Assembly (NCBI RefSeq): GCF_007747995.1
Contig: NZ_CP036276.1
Coordinates: 5,137,001 to 5,201,000, forward strand
From: Symmachiella dynata
GTDB taxonomy: Bacteria; Planctomycetota; Planctomycetia; Planctomycetales; Planctomycetaceae
Direction of reading: 5' to 3'
Length of the DNA: 64,000 nt
The position numbers and the translations under genes are program-made. How positions within the stretch are numbered: the stretch's first letter is position 1; each line of letters opens with the position of its first letter. Shown one piece after another: positions 1 to 7,991 of the stretch. The notes below the pieces were generated by a model. The model was given only the letters and a program-made list of their open reading frames with translations, did not search any database and had not been told where the DNA came from.

Positions 1-1257
1 ATCATGCCGACGGTTTTCAACGACGTGAACGGGCAGTATCTCGGTTTTGATAAAAAGGTTCACCAAACCGACGGGTTCGAATATTACACCGACATGTCGC
101 TGTGGGATACGTTCCGCACGACGCACCCGCTATATACATTGCTCACACCTGAGCAGCACCGGGATATGCTGGTTTCACTGGTCAAAATGGCCGAACAGGG
201 GGGCAATCTCCCCCGCTGGCCGTCGGGTGCCGGATACACGAACTCCATGTTCGGCGCGCCGGCGGAAGTCGCAATTGCGGAGGCCTACCTCAAAGGCATT
301 CGCGATTTTGATGTAGAGACCGCCTACCGTGTGATGCGCAAAGCTGCGTTACAGCCTGCTCCGAAAGGAGCTGCGTATTCCGGGCGGCGGGGGATCGCTG
401 ACTATGTGAAATATGGCTATTGCCCCTCGGACACGATGAGCAAAGCGGTCGCTAAGACATTGGAATACGCCAGCACCGACGCCGCCATCGGGCGGTTGGC
501 GGCAGAGTTGGGACATGACGAAGACGCCGCTCTATTTGCCAAGCGCGGACAAAACTATCGCAACTTGTGGAATCCAGAAACCGAATATTTCCAGCCACGC
601 GATACCCAAGGTGAGTTTTCGACGCCGCTGCGACCGTTGTTGCTCACCTATGTCGACATCGGCGGGAAATTCACCGATGACTATGCTGAAGGCAGCGCGC
701 TGCAATGGCGGTGGGCCGTCTCGCACGATGCCGCCGGGTTGGCGTCGCTTTTCTCCAGTAAAGAAAAGTTCGTTCAAGAGCTGGAAGCCTTCTTTGCCGG
801 ATCGGTCCCACAGGTCGGCGCGCTGCCCAATGGATATTATTGGCAAGGCAATCAGCCCGACATCCATGCGGTCTACTTATTCAATGCCGCTGGGCGACCC
901 GATCTGACGCAAAAATGGGTGCGGTGGATCCTGAAACACAAACACGGGAACGGACCCAATGGCCTTGATGGCAACGACGATGGCGGGACGCTGTCCGCTT
1001 GGTATGTATTGAGTTCGCTCGGTTTTTATCCTGTTGTCGGCACCGACCGTTATGAACTGGGCAGCCCGCTTTGGAAACGGGCGGTTTTGCAGATCGGCGA
1101 TCAACCATTGGAGATTATCGCCGAAAATTACGCGCCGGATCGTGTCTACGTCAAACGTGTGGAACTCAACGGCAAGCCTCTGGACCGATGGTGGATCGCG
1201 CATCATGAGATCGGGGACGGGGGGACGTTGAAATTCGTGATGAGCGACAAACCGTAA
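1..1257 (+). CDS. GH92 alpha-mannosidase, 3' part only (5' end outside window)
   Basis: The frame is open from the first base (ATC at 1-3), so the gene is cut by the window edge and the ATG at 4 is not taken as its start. The visible 418 residues match the C-terminal part of glycoside hydrolase family 92, calcium-dependent exo-alpha-mannosidases that trim mannose from N-glycans or mannans in the periplasm or outside the cell; family members run to about 750 residues. Family blocks seen are DMSLWDTFRTTHPL near visible residue 30, RWPSGAGYTNSMFG near 75, and GNDDGGTLSAWYVLSSLGF near 325; the GNDD block carries catalytic acidic residues in the family. The next gene on the same strand starts about 45 bases on, so co-transcription is possible. 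Family call is secure; the exact linkage cleaved cannot be read. Confidence 0.93.
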   Translation: MMPTVFNDVNGQYLGFDKKVHQTDGFEYYTDMSLWDTFRTTHPLYTLLTPEQHRDMLVSLVKMAEQGGNLPRWPSGAGYTNSMFGAPAEVAIAEAYLKGIRDFDVETAYRVMRKAALQPAPKGAAYSGRRGIADYVKYGYCPSDTMSKAVAKTLEYASTDAAIGRLAAELGHDEDAALFAKRGQNYRNLWNPETEYFQPRDTQGEFSTPLRPLLLTYVDIGGKFTDDYAEGSALQWRWAVSHDAAGLASLFSSKEKFVQELEAFFAGSVPQVGALPNGYYWQGNQPDIHAVYLFNAAGRPDLTQKWVRWILKHKHGNGPNGLDGNDDGGTLSAWYVLSSLGFYPVVGTDRYELGSPLWKRAVLQIGDQPLEIIAENYAPDRVYVKRVELNGKPLDRWWIAHHEIGDGGTLKFVMSDKP

Positions 1258-1301
1258 GGACAACGCAGCGGCTGTATATTAAGCAAGAATAATTGAGCAC
1301 C

Positions 1302-3104
1302 ATGGAGAGCACTGTGAGTATTCGGATTTTTTCTGTAGGACTGCTGGCAATTTTTCTAAGCTGTTGTCCCTCCGCTCAGCTAATAGCGGCCGAGGGTGAT
1401 GAAGCGATCTTTCTCACCGATATGTCTCGCTGCGAACCGGCGGCGGCCTTGGCGAGTCAGCCGGAGCCGGGAAAATGGCGTTTAATCCCCTATGCGACCG
1501 CTGAACGTAAAGGCATCATGCTAGGCGCCGGGTCGTTTGTCGAGGCCCCTGAAGTGCGATTGCCCATCGAGGTCGACGGCTGGTTCGATGTCGTGCTGGG
1601 TATCTGGAATCCCAAAGTCATGTATGACGGTCAACCGATCATCAAAGCGCGGCTTGGAAGTCGACCGATCTTTCAACAGATTCATCCGGGAAAAAGTCCG
1701 GGATTGCAAAACGCGACGTTTCTCGAAGAAGTTTCGCTCTGCCGGGCGGATCTATCCGATGAAACCTCTATCGCTTTTGCCAAGTCCAACGGATTGCAGC
1801 CGCACAGTGCATATATCGCGTACGTAAAACTCGTACCGTTAAGTCCAGCGCAGGTGCAGGCGGAGAAATCGCGGCGGCAGGATGAGTCGCGAAAGAATCT
1901 GGTGGCCACGTTCGATGGTTCGTCCATTTTTCATTTCAGCGATGTTTCGACAACCGAACATCTGTTGGAATGGGTAGAAAAGCTGCGTGATTCTGACACC
2001 AAGAAAGTCCTGTGGGCCGTGACGTACGGTGATCGTACCGGCTTTCCCACGAAGAATCCCGATCTGACCTATCTCGGAAATGACGACCTGTTCTTAACGT
2101 CGCCATTGACGTTTGGGAACAACTATCAACGCGGCCAACGGCAGATGCAACAGTTCTTTAAGCAGTGCGCAGCGGAGGGAATCGTACCGCAACAGCGATT
2201 GGCCGAGCACGCGCACAAGCTGGGGATGAAATTCGACCTGATGTATCGGATCGGAATTTTGGGCGGGATTGGGATGATGGAAGCCCATAAAAATAACTTC
2301 GTCCAAAAGCATCCGGAAGTGCGTCAAGTCACGCGCGATGGACGGCCACTTCAAAAAGCCAGCCTCGCCTTTCCGCAGGTCCAACAATTGATCCTGGACC
2401 AGATTGACGAGAGCTGCCGGTTGATTGATGCGGATGGCATCAATCTGTGCTTTGTCCGCGGGCCGCACTTTCTGTTGTGGGAGCAACCGGTGCGTGCAGC
2501 CTTTGAAAAGAAGTACGGTGTCTCCTCCCAAGACGTTGCTGAGGATGATCCGCGCATGGATGTGGTGCGTGCGGAAATCATGACGAACTTCCTCAAACGA
2601 GTCCGCGCCAAATTGGACGAGGTGGGCAAGTCGCAAGGCAAAGACCTGACGTTGTCGGTCTGGGTCTGGCCGCACGATCAGGGCGTCTGGCTGGGGGGGC
2701 GTCCGTTGGATGAAGGATTGGATGTGGCAGAGTGGATCAAATTGGACTTGTTGGATAGCGTCATCTGCCAAGAAGGCGTTGATGAAACCTATATTCAACT
2801 GGGCCAGCAACACGGGTGCGAGTTTGTGTTGTTCACCGGTTACCGTGGTGACAAGGCGATGTCGCCGACATCGTTAGTCGATGCGTACCAAAAAGGGGCG
2901 ACAACTTTTGCGTGTTGGGATATCGATGCCTACCAAAATGGTCCGGAAACATGGCAATGGCTGCAGCGAACCGGGGACCGCGCCGCCTTACAAAAGTTGA
3001 AGGATCAACCAGAATTGCTGAAGCGCCCGCGTTTTCCACTGATAGAGGTCAACGGCAACCGTGTCGATGCGGGGTTGGCCGATGCGGTCTACTCGGGAGG
3101 ATAG
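1302..3104 (+). CDS. Secreted TIM-barrel-like protein, possible glycoside hydrolase
   Basis: A 600-residue protein with an N-terminal signal peptide (hydrophobic core around residues 8-27, cleavage probably after an AxA-like site near AAEG). The ATG at 1302 is preferred to the TTG at 1293; neither has a strong ribosome site. The N-terminal third looks like a beta-rich carbohydrate-binding-like module (residues 30-170). The rest (residues 180-590) has the alternating helix/strand pattern of a TIM barrel, with stretches such as KFDLMYRIG, DGINLCFVRG and LTLSVWVWPHD that resemble family 10-like hydrolases of planctomycetes. It follows a GH92 mannosidase, which fits glycan breakdown. No catalytic pair was assigned, so the enzymatic role is inference. 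Confidence 0.75.
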   Translation: MESTVSIRIFSVGLLAIFLSCCPSAQLIAAEGDEAIFLTDMSRCEPAAALASQPEPGKWRLIPYATAERKGIMLGAGSFVEAPEVRLPIEVDGWFDVVLGIWNPKVMYDGQPIIKARLGSRPIFQQIHPGKSPGLQNATFLEEVSLCRADLSDETSIAFAKSNGLQPHSAYIAYVKLVPLSPAQVQAEKSRRQDESRKNLVATFDGSSIFHFSDVSTTEHLLEWVEKLRDSDTKKVLWAVTYGDRTGFPTKNPDLTYLGNDDLFLTSPLTFGNNYQRGQRQMQQFFKQCAAEGIVPQQRLAEHAHKLGMKFDLMYRIGILGGIGMMEAHKNNFVQKHPEVRQVTRDGRPLQKASLAFPQVQQLILDQIDESCRLIDADGINLCFVRGPHFLLWEQPVRAAFEKKYGVSSQDVAEDDPRMDVVRAEIMTNFLKRVRAKLDEVGKSQGKDLTLSVWVWPHDQGVWLGGRPLDEGLDVAEWIKLDLLDSVICQEGVDETYIQLGQQHGCEFVLFTGYRGDKAMSPTSLVDAYQKGATTFACWDIDAYQNGPETWQWLQRTGDRAALQKLKDQPELLKRPRFPLIEVNGNRVDAGLADAVYSGG

Positions 3105-3158
3105 GTGAGCGTACCAGTATCGAAAACGATTCAGGCATCATGAGCGACGAGCCAAGAC

Positions 3159-3230
3159 ATGAAAATTGTGGGTTATTTGATTTTGGTACTGGGCATCCGG
3201 GGCGGCGGTGTTGTATTTTCTAAGTCATGA
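3159..3230 (+). CDS. Possible 23-residue hydrophobic leader peptide
   Basis: A short reading frame begins with ATG at 3159 and ends with TGA at 3228-3230, inside the ATGA that starts the response regulator gene at 3227. The peptide begins MKIVGYLILVLGIRGGG, a lysine followed by a hydrophobic stretch. The stop/start overlap is the kind seen in translational coupling. The upstream ribosome site is weak (GACGAG about 8 bases before), and such frames arise by chance, so this is only a candidate. Confidence 0.2.
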   Translation: MKIVGYLILVLGIRGGGVVFSKS

Positions 3231-3934
3231 ACGCAAACAACGCTCCTCAAATCCTGCTCGTTGAAGATGATGCCGCCTTGGCGGAGATCGTTGCCGATTT
3301 TCTCGTCTCCCACGGTTTCGAGGTCACGACCGAAGCGCGGGGCGACACGGCGGTTGGACGCATCATTAATGAGCTTCCCGCTGCGGTGATTCTAGATGTC
3401 AATCTACCCGGCCTGGATGGTTTTTCGGTCTGCCGGGAAGTGCGGTCCGCTTATCCGGGGCCAATTATGATTCTCACCGCTCGTGGCAGCGAGATCGACG
3501 AGGTGATTGGGCTCGAAGTCGGCGCTGACGACTACATGGCCAAACCGGTTCGTCCCCGGGCATTGTTGGCGAGGCTGCAATCGTTGTTGCGCCGCGGCGT
3601 TGGGAGCATCGTCGGGGATGCACCCCCGCATAAAATTCAATTGGGACAGTTGATCGTCGACGAGGCCAACCGCGCCGTTCAGATCGAGGGAACCGCTCTG
3701 GACCTGACGACCGCGGAATTCGATCTGTTGTTACTGCTTGCCAAAAATGCCGGCAAGGTCCTCAGCCGTAACGACATCTACGAGCAGATTCACGGGGTCA
3801 AATTCGATGGCGTCGATCGTTCGATTGATCTGCGGATTTCACGGCTGCGTAAAAAACTGGGGGACGATCCGACGAATCCTGAACGAATCAAATCGGTACG
3901 AGGAGTCGGCTATATTCTGCCGCTAAATCAATGA
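3227..3934 (+). CDS. OmpR-family response regulator, RstA-like
   Basis: A 235-residue cytoplasmic transcription regulator. The receiver domain (residues 8-120) has the acidic pair in LLVEDD (D14, D15 region), phospho-acceptor D57 in ILDVNLPG, T84 in ILTARG and K106 in the AKP motif. A winged-helix DNA-binding domain follows (residues 135-233, ending SVRGVGYILP). The receiver and its pairing with the next gene most resemble RstA of the enterobacterial RstAB system. The stop codon overlaps the kinase start (ATGA at 3931), so the two are translated as one unit. A direct-repeat array resembling the RstA box lies downstream of the pair at 5346-5370. The signal sensed cannot be read from the sequence. 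Confidence 0.93.
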   Translation: MNANNAPQILLVEDDAALAEIVADFLVSHGFEVTTEARGDTAVGRIINELPAAVILDVNLPGLDGFSVCREVRSAYPGPIMILTARGSEIDEVIGLEVGADDYMAKPVRPRALLARLQSLLRRGVGSIVGDAPPHKIQLGQLIVDEANRAVQIEGTALDLTTAEFDLLLLLAKNAGKVLSRNDIYEQIHGVKFDGVDRSIDLRISRLRKKLGDDPTNPERIKSVRGVGYILPLNQ

Positions 3935-5223
3935 CTCGATTATTTATCCGGTTTTACCTGGGCGTGCTCTTCATCTTGATTACGGCCTGGTTCGTGCAAT
4001 TGACCGTCGTGCGTCAGCGGTCCGATGAACGTAACGAGGGTGTGGTCGAACGCGCGCTGGGCGGCGGACTGCGGATGGTCCGTGAACAGCTCGATCAAAC
4101 GCCGCCGGGTGAAATGGATGCTGCGTTGCAGGCGATTGGCCAGGAATTTGCCTACCCGGTGCAAACTCTCGACATCGATTCCGGCGCGTTCTCGAATGAC
4201 GAACGCGCACGGTTACAACAATTTGATGAAATCGTGTTTTACTCACACAACGGCGCCAATGTCGCCACTCCCCTTTCCAATAAGCAGCAGATTGTCTCGT
4301 TAGGACCGCTGCCCAGTTTCGTTGGCCCCAGCCAAACGGACGTCATCGTGGGACTGGGAGTCATCCTTTCTTTGGCCGCGTTGGCGATCGCCGTGCTCTT
4401 GCGGCCGGTCGCGCGCCAGTTGCGTGAAGTCGAACGAACGGCGACCGCCATTGCCGAAGGCAACCTATCGGCTCGGATTGATCCGCAACGCGTTCCCAAA
4501 GGCAAGCATCTCGCCCACGCCTTTAACTCGATGGCCGATCGCATGGAAGCGTTGCTCAGAACGCAACGGGAACTCCTACAAGCCGTTTCCCACGAATTCC
4601 GCACGCCCTTGGCGCGGATTCGCTTTGCCATCGACCTGATTGGCACCGCCAAGACCGACGAGGAACGGCGACTGCGACTGGAGACCGTTGATGCGGCCAC
4701 GGAAGAGTTGGATCAACTGGTCGAGGAACTATTGAGTTATGTCCGGATGGAAACGACGGAATCTCCGCTGGAACTGCAATCGAACACATTATCCGAAGCC
4801 GTGGAGACGTTGATGGAACGACAAGCCACGCTGTTTCCCGGGATCGAATTCGATGTCGACCAGCTGAAACAAAACAACATCGTCGTCCGGGCGGACGCGA
4901 GCGGATTACAACGGGTGCTCGGCAATTTGGTCGACAACGCCTGCCGTTTTGCGAAACATCGGGTCCGCATCCGAGCCACGCGTGAGGAAGGAGGTATCGC
5001 CATCGACATCGAGGATGATGGCGACGGAATCCCCGAAGCGGATCGGCCGCGAGTCTTGCAGCCGTTCGTCCGTTTGGACAAACAGAATGACCCCGGCGAC
5101 CATCGGGGCGTGGGTCTGGGACTCGCGCTGGTCAATCGTATCGTCACCAGTCATGACGGCGAAATTCAGATCGACACAAGCGACCTCGGCGGCTGTCGCA
5201 TCCGCACGACATGGCCCGATTGA
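3931..5223 (+). CDS. Sensor histidine kinase, RstB-like, partner of the regulator at 3227
   Basis: A 430-residue inner-membrane kinase. TM1 is at residues 7-25, a periplasmic sensor segment spans about 26-136, TM2 is at about 137-157, and a HAMP linker follows (158-210). The dimerisation and phospho-acceptor segment holds H221 in AVSHEFRTPLARI. The ATPase domain shows the N box (NLVDNACRFA), G1 box (DIEDDGDGIPE) and G2 box (GVGLGLALV). The N-terminus, starting MTRLFIRFYLGVLF, resembles RstB. Its ATG overlaps the regulator's stop codon by four bases. By family it autophosphorylates on H221 and passes the phosphate to D57 of the regulator. Confidence 0.93.
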   Translation: MTRLFIRFYLGVLFILITAWFVQLTVVRQRSDERNEGVVERALGGGLRMVREQLDQTPPGEMDAALQAIGQEFAYPVQTLDIDSGAFSNDERARLQQFDEIVFYSHNGANVATPLSNKQQIVSLGPLPSFVGPSQTDVIVGLGVILSLAALAIAVLLRPVARQLREVERTATAIAEGNLSARIDPQRVPKGKHLAHAFNSMADRMEALLRTQRELLQAVSHEFRTPLARIRFAIDLIGTAKTDEERRLRLETVDAATEELDQLVEELLSYVRMETTESPLELQSNTLSEAVETLMERQATLFPGIEFDVDQLKQNNIVVRADASGLQRVLGNLVDNACRFAKHRVRIRATREEGGIAIDIEDDGDGIPEADRPRVLQPFVRLDKQNDPGDHRGVGLGLALVNRIVTSHDGEIQIDTSDLGGCRIRTTWPD

Positions 5224-5345
5224 TCTCCCTGTGTGGAGGTGACCTGTGCCTCGACAATTGAAGGATCGGGGGTGCCACTGGCTGGACAGACCGCCATGGT
5301 ATTGGCAATCACCTTCAATTCACGTGCGGCTCGGCGAGGTTCGGA

Positions 5346-5370
5346 TACATTTCGATACATTGTCGATACA
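5346..5370 (+). promoter_or_regulatory. Direct-repeat operator resembling the RstA box
   Basis: TACAT occurs at 5346 and 5356 and TACA at 5367, giving 10-11 base spacing as in tandem OmpR-family sites. The first unit TACATTTCGATACA matches the published E. coli RstA box TACATNTNGTTACA at all fixed positions but one. It lies about 120 bases after the kinase gene and 219 bases before the redoxin fusion gene. Confidence 0.45.
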
Positions 5371-5428
5371 AAAACGCCACTGACAGGCTGGGAGATCTCC
5401 TCTACATTACGGTAGAACGAGACGCAAG

Positions 5429-5461
5429 TCCCGCCTGCCGACTGGACTTCGGTAGGCGGGA
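5429..5461 (+). terminator. Hairpin after the two-component genes, possible terminator
   Basis: TCCCGCCTGCCG (5429-5440) pairs with CGGTAGGCGGGA (5450-5461) through one G-U pair and a 9-base loop. The following bases GTCTTTCT are only weakly T-rich, so it may be a terminator for the regulator/kinase pair, a leader hairpin of the next gene, or a dispersed repeat. Confidence 0.4.
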
Positions 5462-5490
5462 GTCTTTCTAGCGTTTCCTTCTTCAAGTCG

Positions 5491-5570
5491 TTTCAAAACC
5501 CTCTGACGCGTCACTCGAACATTGATCTGCAAGTTTGAGAACAAGCGCAACCGGGTTTTGAAAACTGGTT
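5491..5570 (+). promoter_or_regulatory. Leader with two mutually exclusive hairpins before the redoxin fusion gene
   Basis: TTTCAAAACCC (5491-5501) is the exact reverse complement of GGGTTTTGAAA (5553-5563). The second arm can instead fold locally: 5549-5557 with 5562-5570, with one mismatch. The local hairpin ends 7 bases before the GAGGAG ribosome site. This resembles an attenuator or a switch controlling translation, but no known riboswitch class was recognised. Confidence 0.35.
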
Positions 5571-5588
5571 TTAAGCTGAGGAGCCGAA

Positions 5589-7691
5589 ATGGGAAAAGTG
5601 ATTTCTAAGCGTTTATTGTTGTGCCTCGTCGTAGTCACGATCAGCGTGCCCGCATTAGGGGCCGAATCAGCCCCTGCAAAATCGGTCGAGGATTTCAAAC
5701 TTCGCAGCCATCTGGGCCGTGAATGGTCGCTCAGTGACTTTGCTGACAAAAAAGTGGTCGTCATCACGTTTCTAGGAACCGAATGCCCTCTCGCGAAATT
5801 GTATGGGCCGCGACTGACCGAACTGCAGCAGCAATTCGCCGATCAAAGCGTCGCCTTTATCGGCATCAACTCCAATACACAGGACAGCAACACCGAGTTA
5901 AGCAACTACGCCGAGCGGTATAAAATCCGCTTTCCGTTGTTGAAGGACGTCGGCAATCACGTCGCCGATGCGATGCAAGCGGAGCGAACGCCGGAGGTGT
6001 TTGTGCTCGACGAGGATCGCAAAGTCCGCTATCACGGCCGCATCGACAATCAATATGGCGTAGGCGTATCGCGCGACACCGTCCAGCGACACCATGTGGC
6101 GGTCGCTGTCGAAGAATTGCTGGCCGGCAAACCGGTCTCATTGCCAAAAACGAAACCGGTCGGCTGTTATATCGGTCGGGTCAAAAAATCCAAACCGACC
6201 GGAGATGTCACCTACTCGAACCACATCGCCGCCATCTTCAACAAGCGGTGCGTGGAATGCCATCGTGACGGTGAAATTGCTCCGTTCCCATTGACCAGCT
6301 ACGACGACGTTATCGGCTGGGAAGAGACCATTGTTGAGGTCATCGAGGACCAGCGCATGCCGCCGTGGTTCGCGAATCCTGCTCACGGCGAATTTCGTAA
6401 CGATGCCCGTTTGAGCGAAGAGGAAAAGTCGCTGATCTACGAATGGGTCAAAAACGGTATGCCCGAAGGGGATCCTGCTGAGTTGCCTGCTCCGCCAAAA
6501 TTCACCGAAGGCTGGCGAATTCCAAAGCCGGATCAAGTGTTTCACATGCGTGAAGAACCGTTCACCGTGCCGGCGCAAGGCGTTGTGGATTATCAATACT
6601 TCGTGGTGGAAACCGGTTGGGATGAGGATAAATACATCTACGCCGCCGAAGCCCGCCCCGACAACACTTCGGTTGTCCATCATATCCTGGTCTATATCAT
6701 CCCGCCCGGTGAACGCGAGCAAACTGATGCGCGCGACGTGCTTGTGGGTTATGCCCCAGGTAGCACACCGGTGCAATTACGAGACGGTATCGCCCTGAAA
6801 GTCCCGGCCGGCAGTCGACTGCTGTTCCAAATGCACTACACCCCCAACGGTTATGAACAACACGACCGCAGCTACGCGGGAGTCTGTTTCATCGACAAAA
6901 AAGACGTGACAAAATTGCGGAAAGGGCGACTGGCAATCAATACCAGATTTCGAATCCCCCCCAATACGGACAATCACTCCGTGACGGCAGAGTATGAATT
7001 CCATCGCGACGAATCGCTGCTAGCCATGACGCCGCACATGCACCTGCGCGGCAAGGCGTTTCGCTATGAAGCGATCTATCCTGATGGCAAAAAAGAAGTG
7101 CTGCTCGATGTCCCCAAGTATGATTTCAATTGGCAACTCAAATACATCCTCGACAAACCGAAACGTATCCCCAAGGGAACCACGATTCACTGCACGGCCT
7201 TGTTCGATAATTCCAAAAATAATCCCGCCAATCCCGACCCCGATAAAAAGGTCCGCTGGGGAGATCAAAGCTGGGAAGAAATGATGATCGGTTTCTTCGA
7301 TACCATCCCCATCGAAGAAAACAACCAGCCGAAGCTGAGCAAAAACGTCGAGATTGACCCTACGGGCGAATGGAGTTGGGAACGTCGTGCGGGGTTGAAG
7401 ATGGTCGAAGAGTCGTTATCACTCAAACTCGAAGGCGAGAAACTTTCGGGCGTACTGAATACGCAGAACGGGCCGATTGAGATTGAAGACGCGGTCGTCG
7501 ATGGCCGCCGCATCACTTTCCAAGTCAAACCGGCACAATTTCGCGGCGCGATTCTGGCATTCGATGCGCAAATCGACACGGCTGAAATCAAAGGCCAAGC
7601 GACGTTCACGATCGAGAAAGTTGGCAAATCACAGTCATTTCCCTGGGTGGCGCGCCGCTCGGAGACTACAGAAAAAAAAGCCAACAAATAA
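5589..7691 (+). CDS. Exported redoxin / cytochrome c / copper type II monooxygenase-like fusion
   Basis: A 700-residue protein with a signal peptide (residues 1-25) and strong ribosome site GAGGAG five bases before ATG. Residues 35-180 form a thioredoxin-fold redoxin with one cysteine in TECPLAK (C66) where two-cysteine enzymes have CxxC. Residues 210-300 hold a haem c site C221-V-E-C224-H225 with a likely methionine ligand in RMPPW (M257). Residues 310-570 resemble the two-domain copper monooxygenase fold of peptidylglycine and dopamine beta hydroxylases: H364-H365 in VVHHILVY, H416 in FQMHYTPNG, and H483-M-H485 in TPHMHLRGK, which match the HH, H and HxH copper ligands. A tail of about 90 residues (600-690) is beta-rich. 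It probably acts in the periplasm in electron transfer. The substrate is unknown. Confidence 0.88.
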   Translation: MGKVISKRLLLCLVVVTISVPALGAESAPAKSVEDFKLRSHLGREWSLSDFADKKVVVITFLGTECPLAKLYGPRLTELQQQFADQSVAFIGINSNTQDSNTELSNYAERYKIRFPLLKDVGNHVADAMQAERTPEVFVLDEDRKVRYHGRIDNQYGVGVSRDTVQRHHVAVAVEELLAGKPVSLPKTKPVGCYIGRVKKSKPTGDVTYSNHIAAIFNKRCVECHRDGEIAPFPLTSYDDVIGWEETIVEVIEDQRMPPWFANPAHGEFRNDARLSEEEKSLIYEWVKNGMPEGDPAELPAPPKFTEGWRIPKPDQVFHMREEPFTVPAQGVVDYQYFVVETGWDEDKYIYAAEARPDNTSVVHHILVYIIPPGEREQTDARDVLVGYAPGSTPVQLRDGIALKVPAGSRLLFQMHYTPNGYEQHDRSYAGVCFIDKKDVTKLRKGRLAINTRFRIPPNTDNHSVTAEYEFHRDESLLAMTPHMHLRGKAFRYEAIYPDGKKEVLLDVPKYDFNWQLKYILDKPKRIPKGTTIHCTALFDNSKNNPANPDPDKKVRWGDQSWEEMMIGFFDTIPIEENNQPKLSKNVEIDPTGEWSWERRAGLKMVEESLSLKLEGEKLSGVLNTQNGPIEIEDAVVDGRRITFQVKPAQFRGAILAFDAQIDTAEIKGQATFTIEKVGKSQSFPWVARRSETTEKKANK

Positions 7692-7757
7692 CACGCACTG
7701 ATGCGTAGTTCCAGGAACAGATTGTTCCACAGGCAATCAAGCGACTCGTGTCGAGAA

Positions 7758-7811
7758 GCTTCAGAAGCAAAGAAACTATTGCGCACGCTAGTTTCTCCCT
7801 GCTTCTGAAGC
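7758..7811 (+). repeat. Long imperfect hairpin between genes
   Basis: GCTTCAGAAGC (7758-7768) pairs exactly with GCTTCTGAAGC (7801-7811), and inside it AGAAACTA (7771-7778) pairs with TAGTTTCT (7789-7796). It lies 66 bases after the redoxin fusion gene and has no T-run, so it could be a 3' mRNA stabiliser, a rho-independent-like end without T tract, or a dispersed element. The rest of 7692-7991 (300 bases) shows no gene. Confidence 0.5.
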
Positions 7812-7991
7812 GACTCTCCGCGAGTTCTTTGCTTCCCACGGCTGGCCAATTCAAAATACGAACATTCCCTATGAAGTTTCGCAGCATCAGCATTTGATTT
7901 TCATCCGGCGCCGTTTATCCTTAAAAGAGACAACGTCCACACTTTCCAGGGTATTCTCCTACAACACTCGAGACACTTTTCGAAAGACAGC

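Larger units (their letters stand above)
5224..5588 (+). other. 365-base intergenic region: half repeat, operator-like repeats, hairpin and structured leader
   Basis: No convincing gene. In order it holds a half copy of the GGTGCCACTGGC repeat (5270-5283), the RstA-box-like direct repeats (5346-5370), a hairpin (5429-5461), an 11-base perfect inverted repeat (5491-5501 with 5553-5563) that competes with a local hairpin, and a strong ribosome site GAGGAG at 5578-5583 for the gene at 5589. Confidence 0.7.

Noticed and set aside
2094-2813. 239-residue open frame on the minus strand
   Set aside because: It is fully inside the plus-strand secreted protein gene, with no ribosome site or family features.
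6138-6776. 212-residue minus-strand frame
   Set aside because: Antisense shadow of the redoxin/cytochrome/copper gene, whose motifs are clear on the plus strand.
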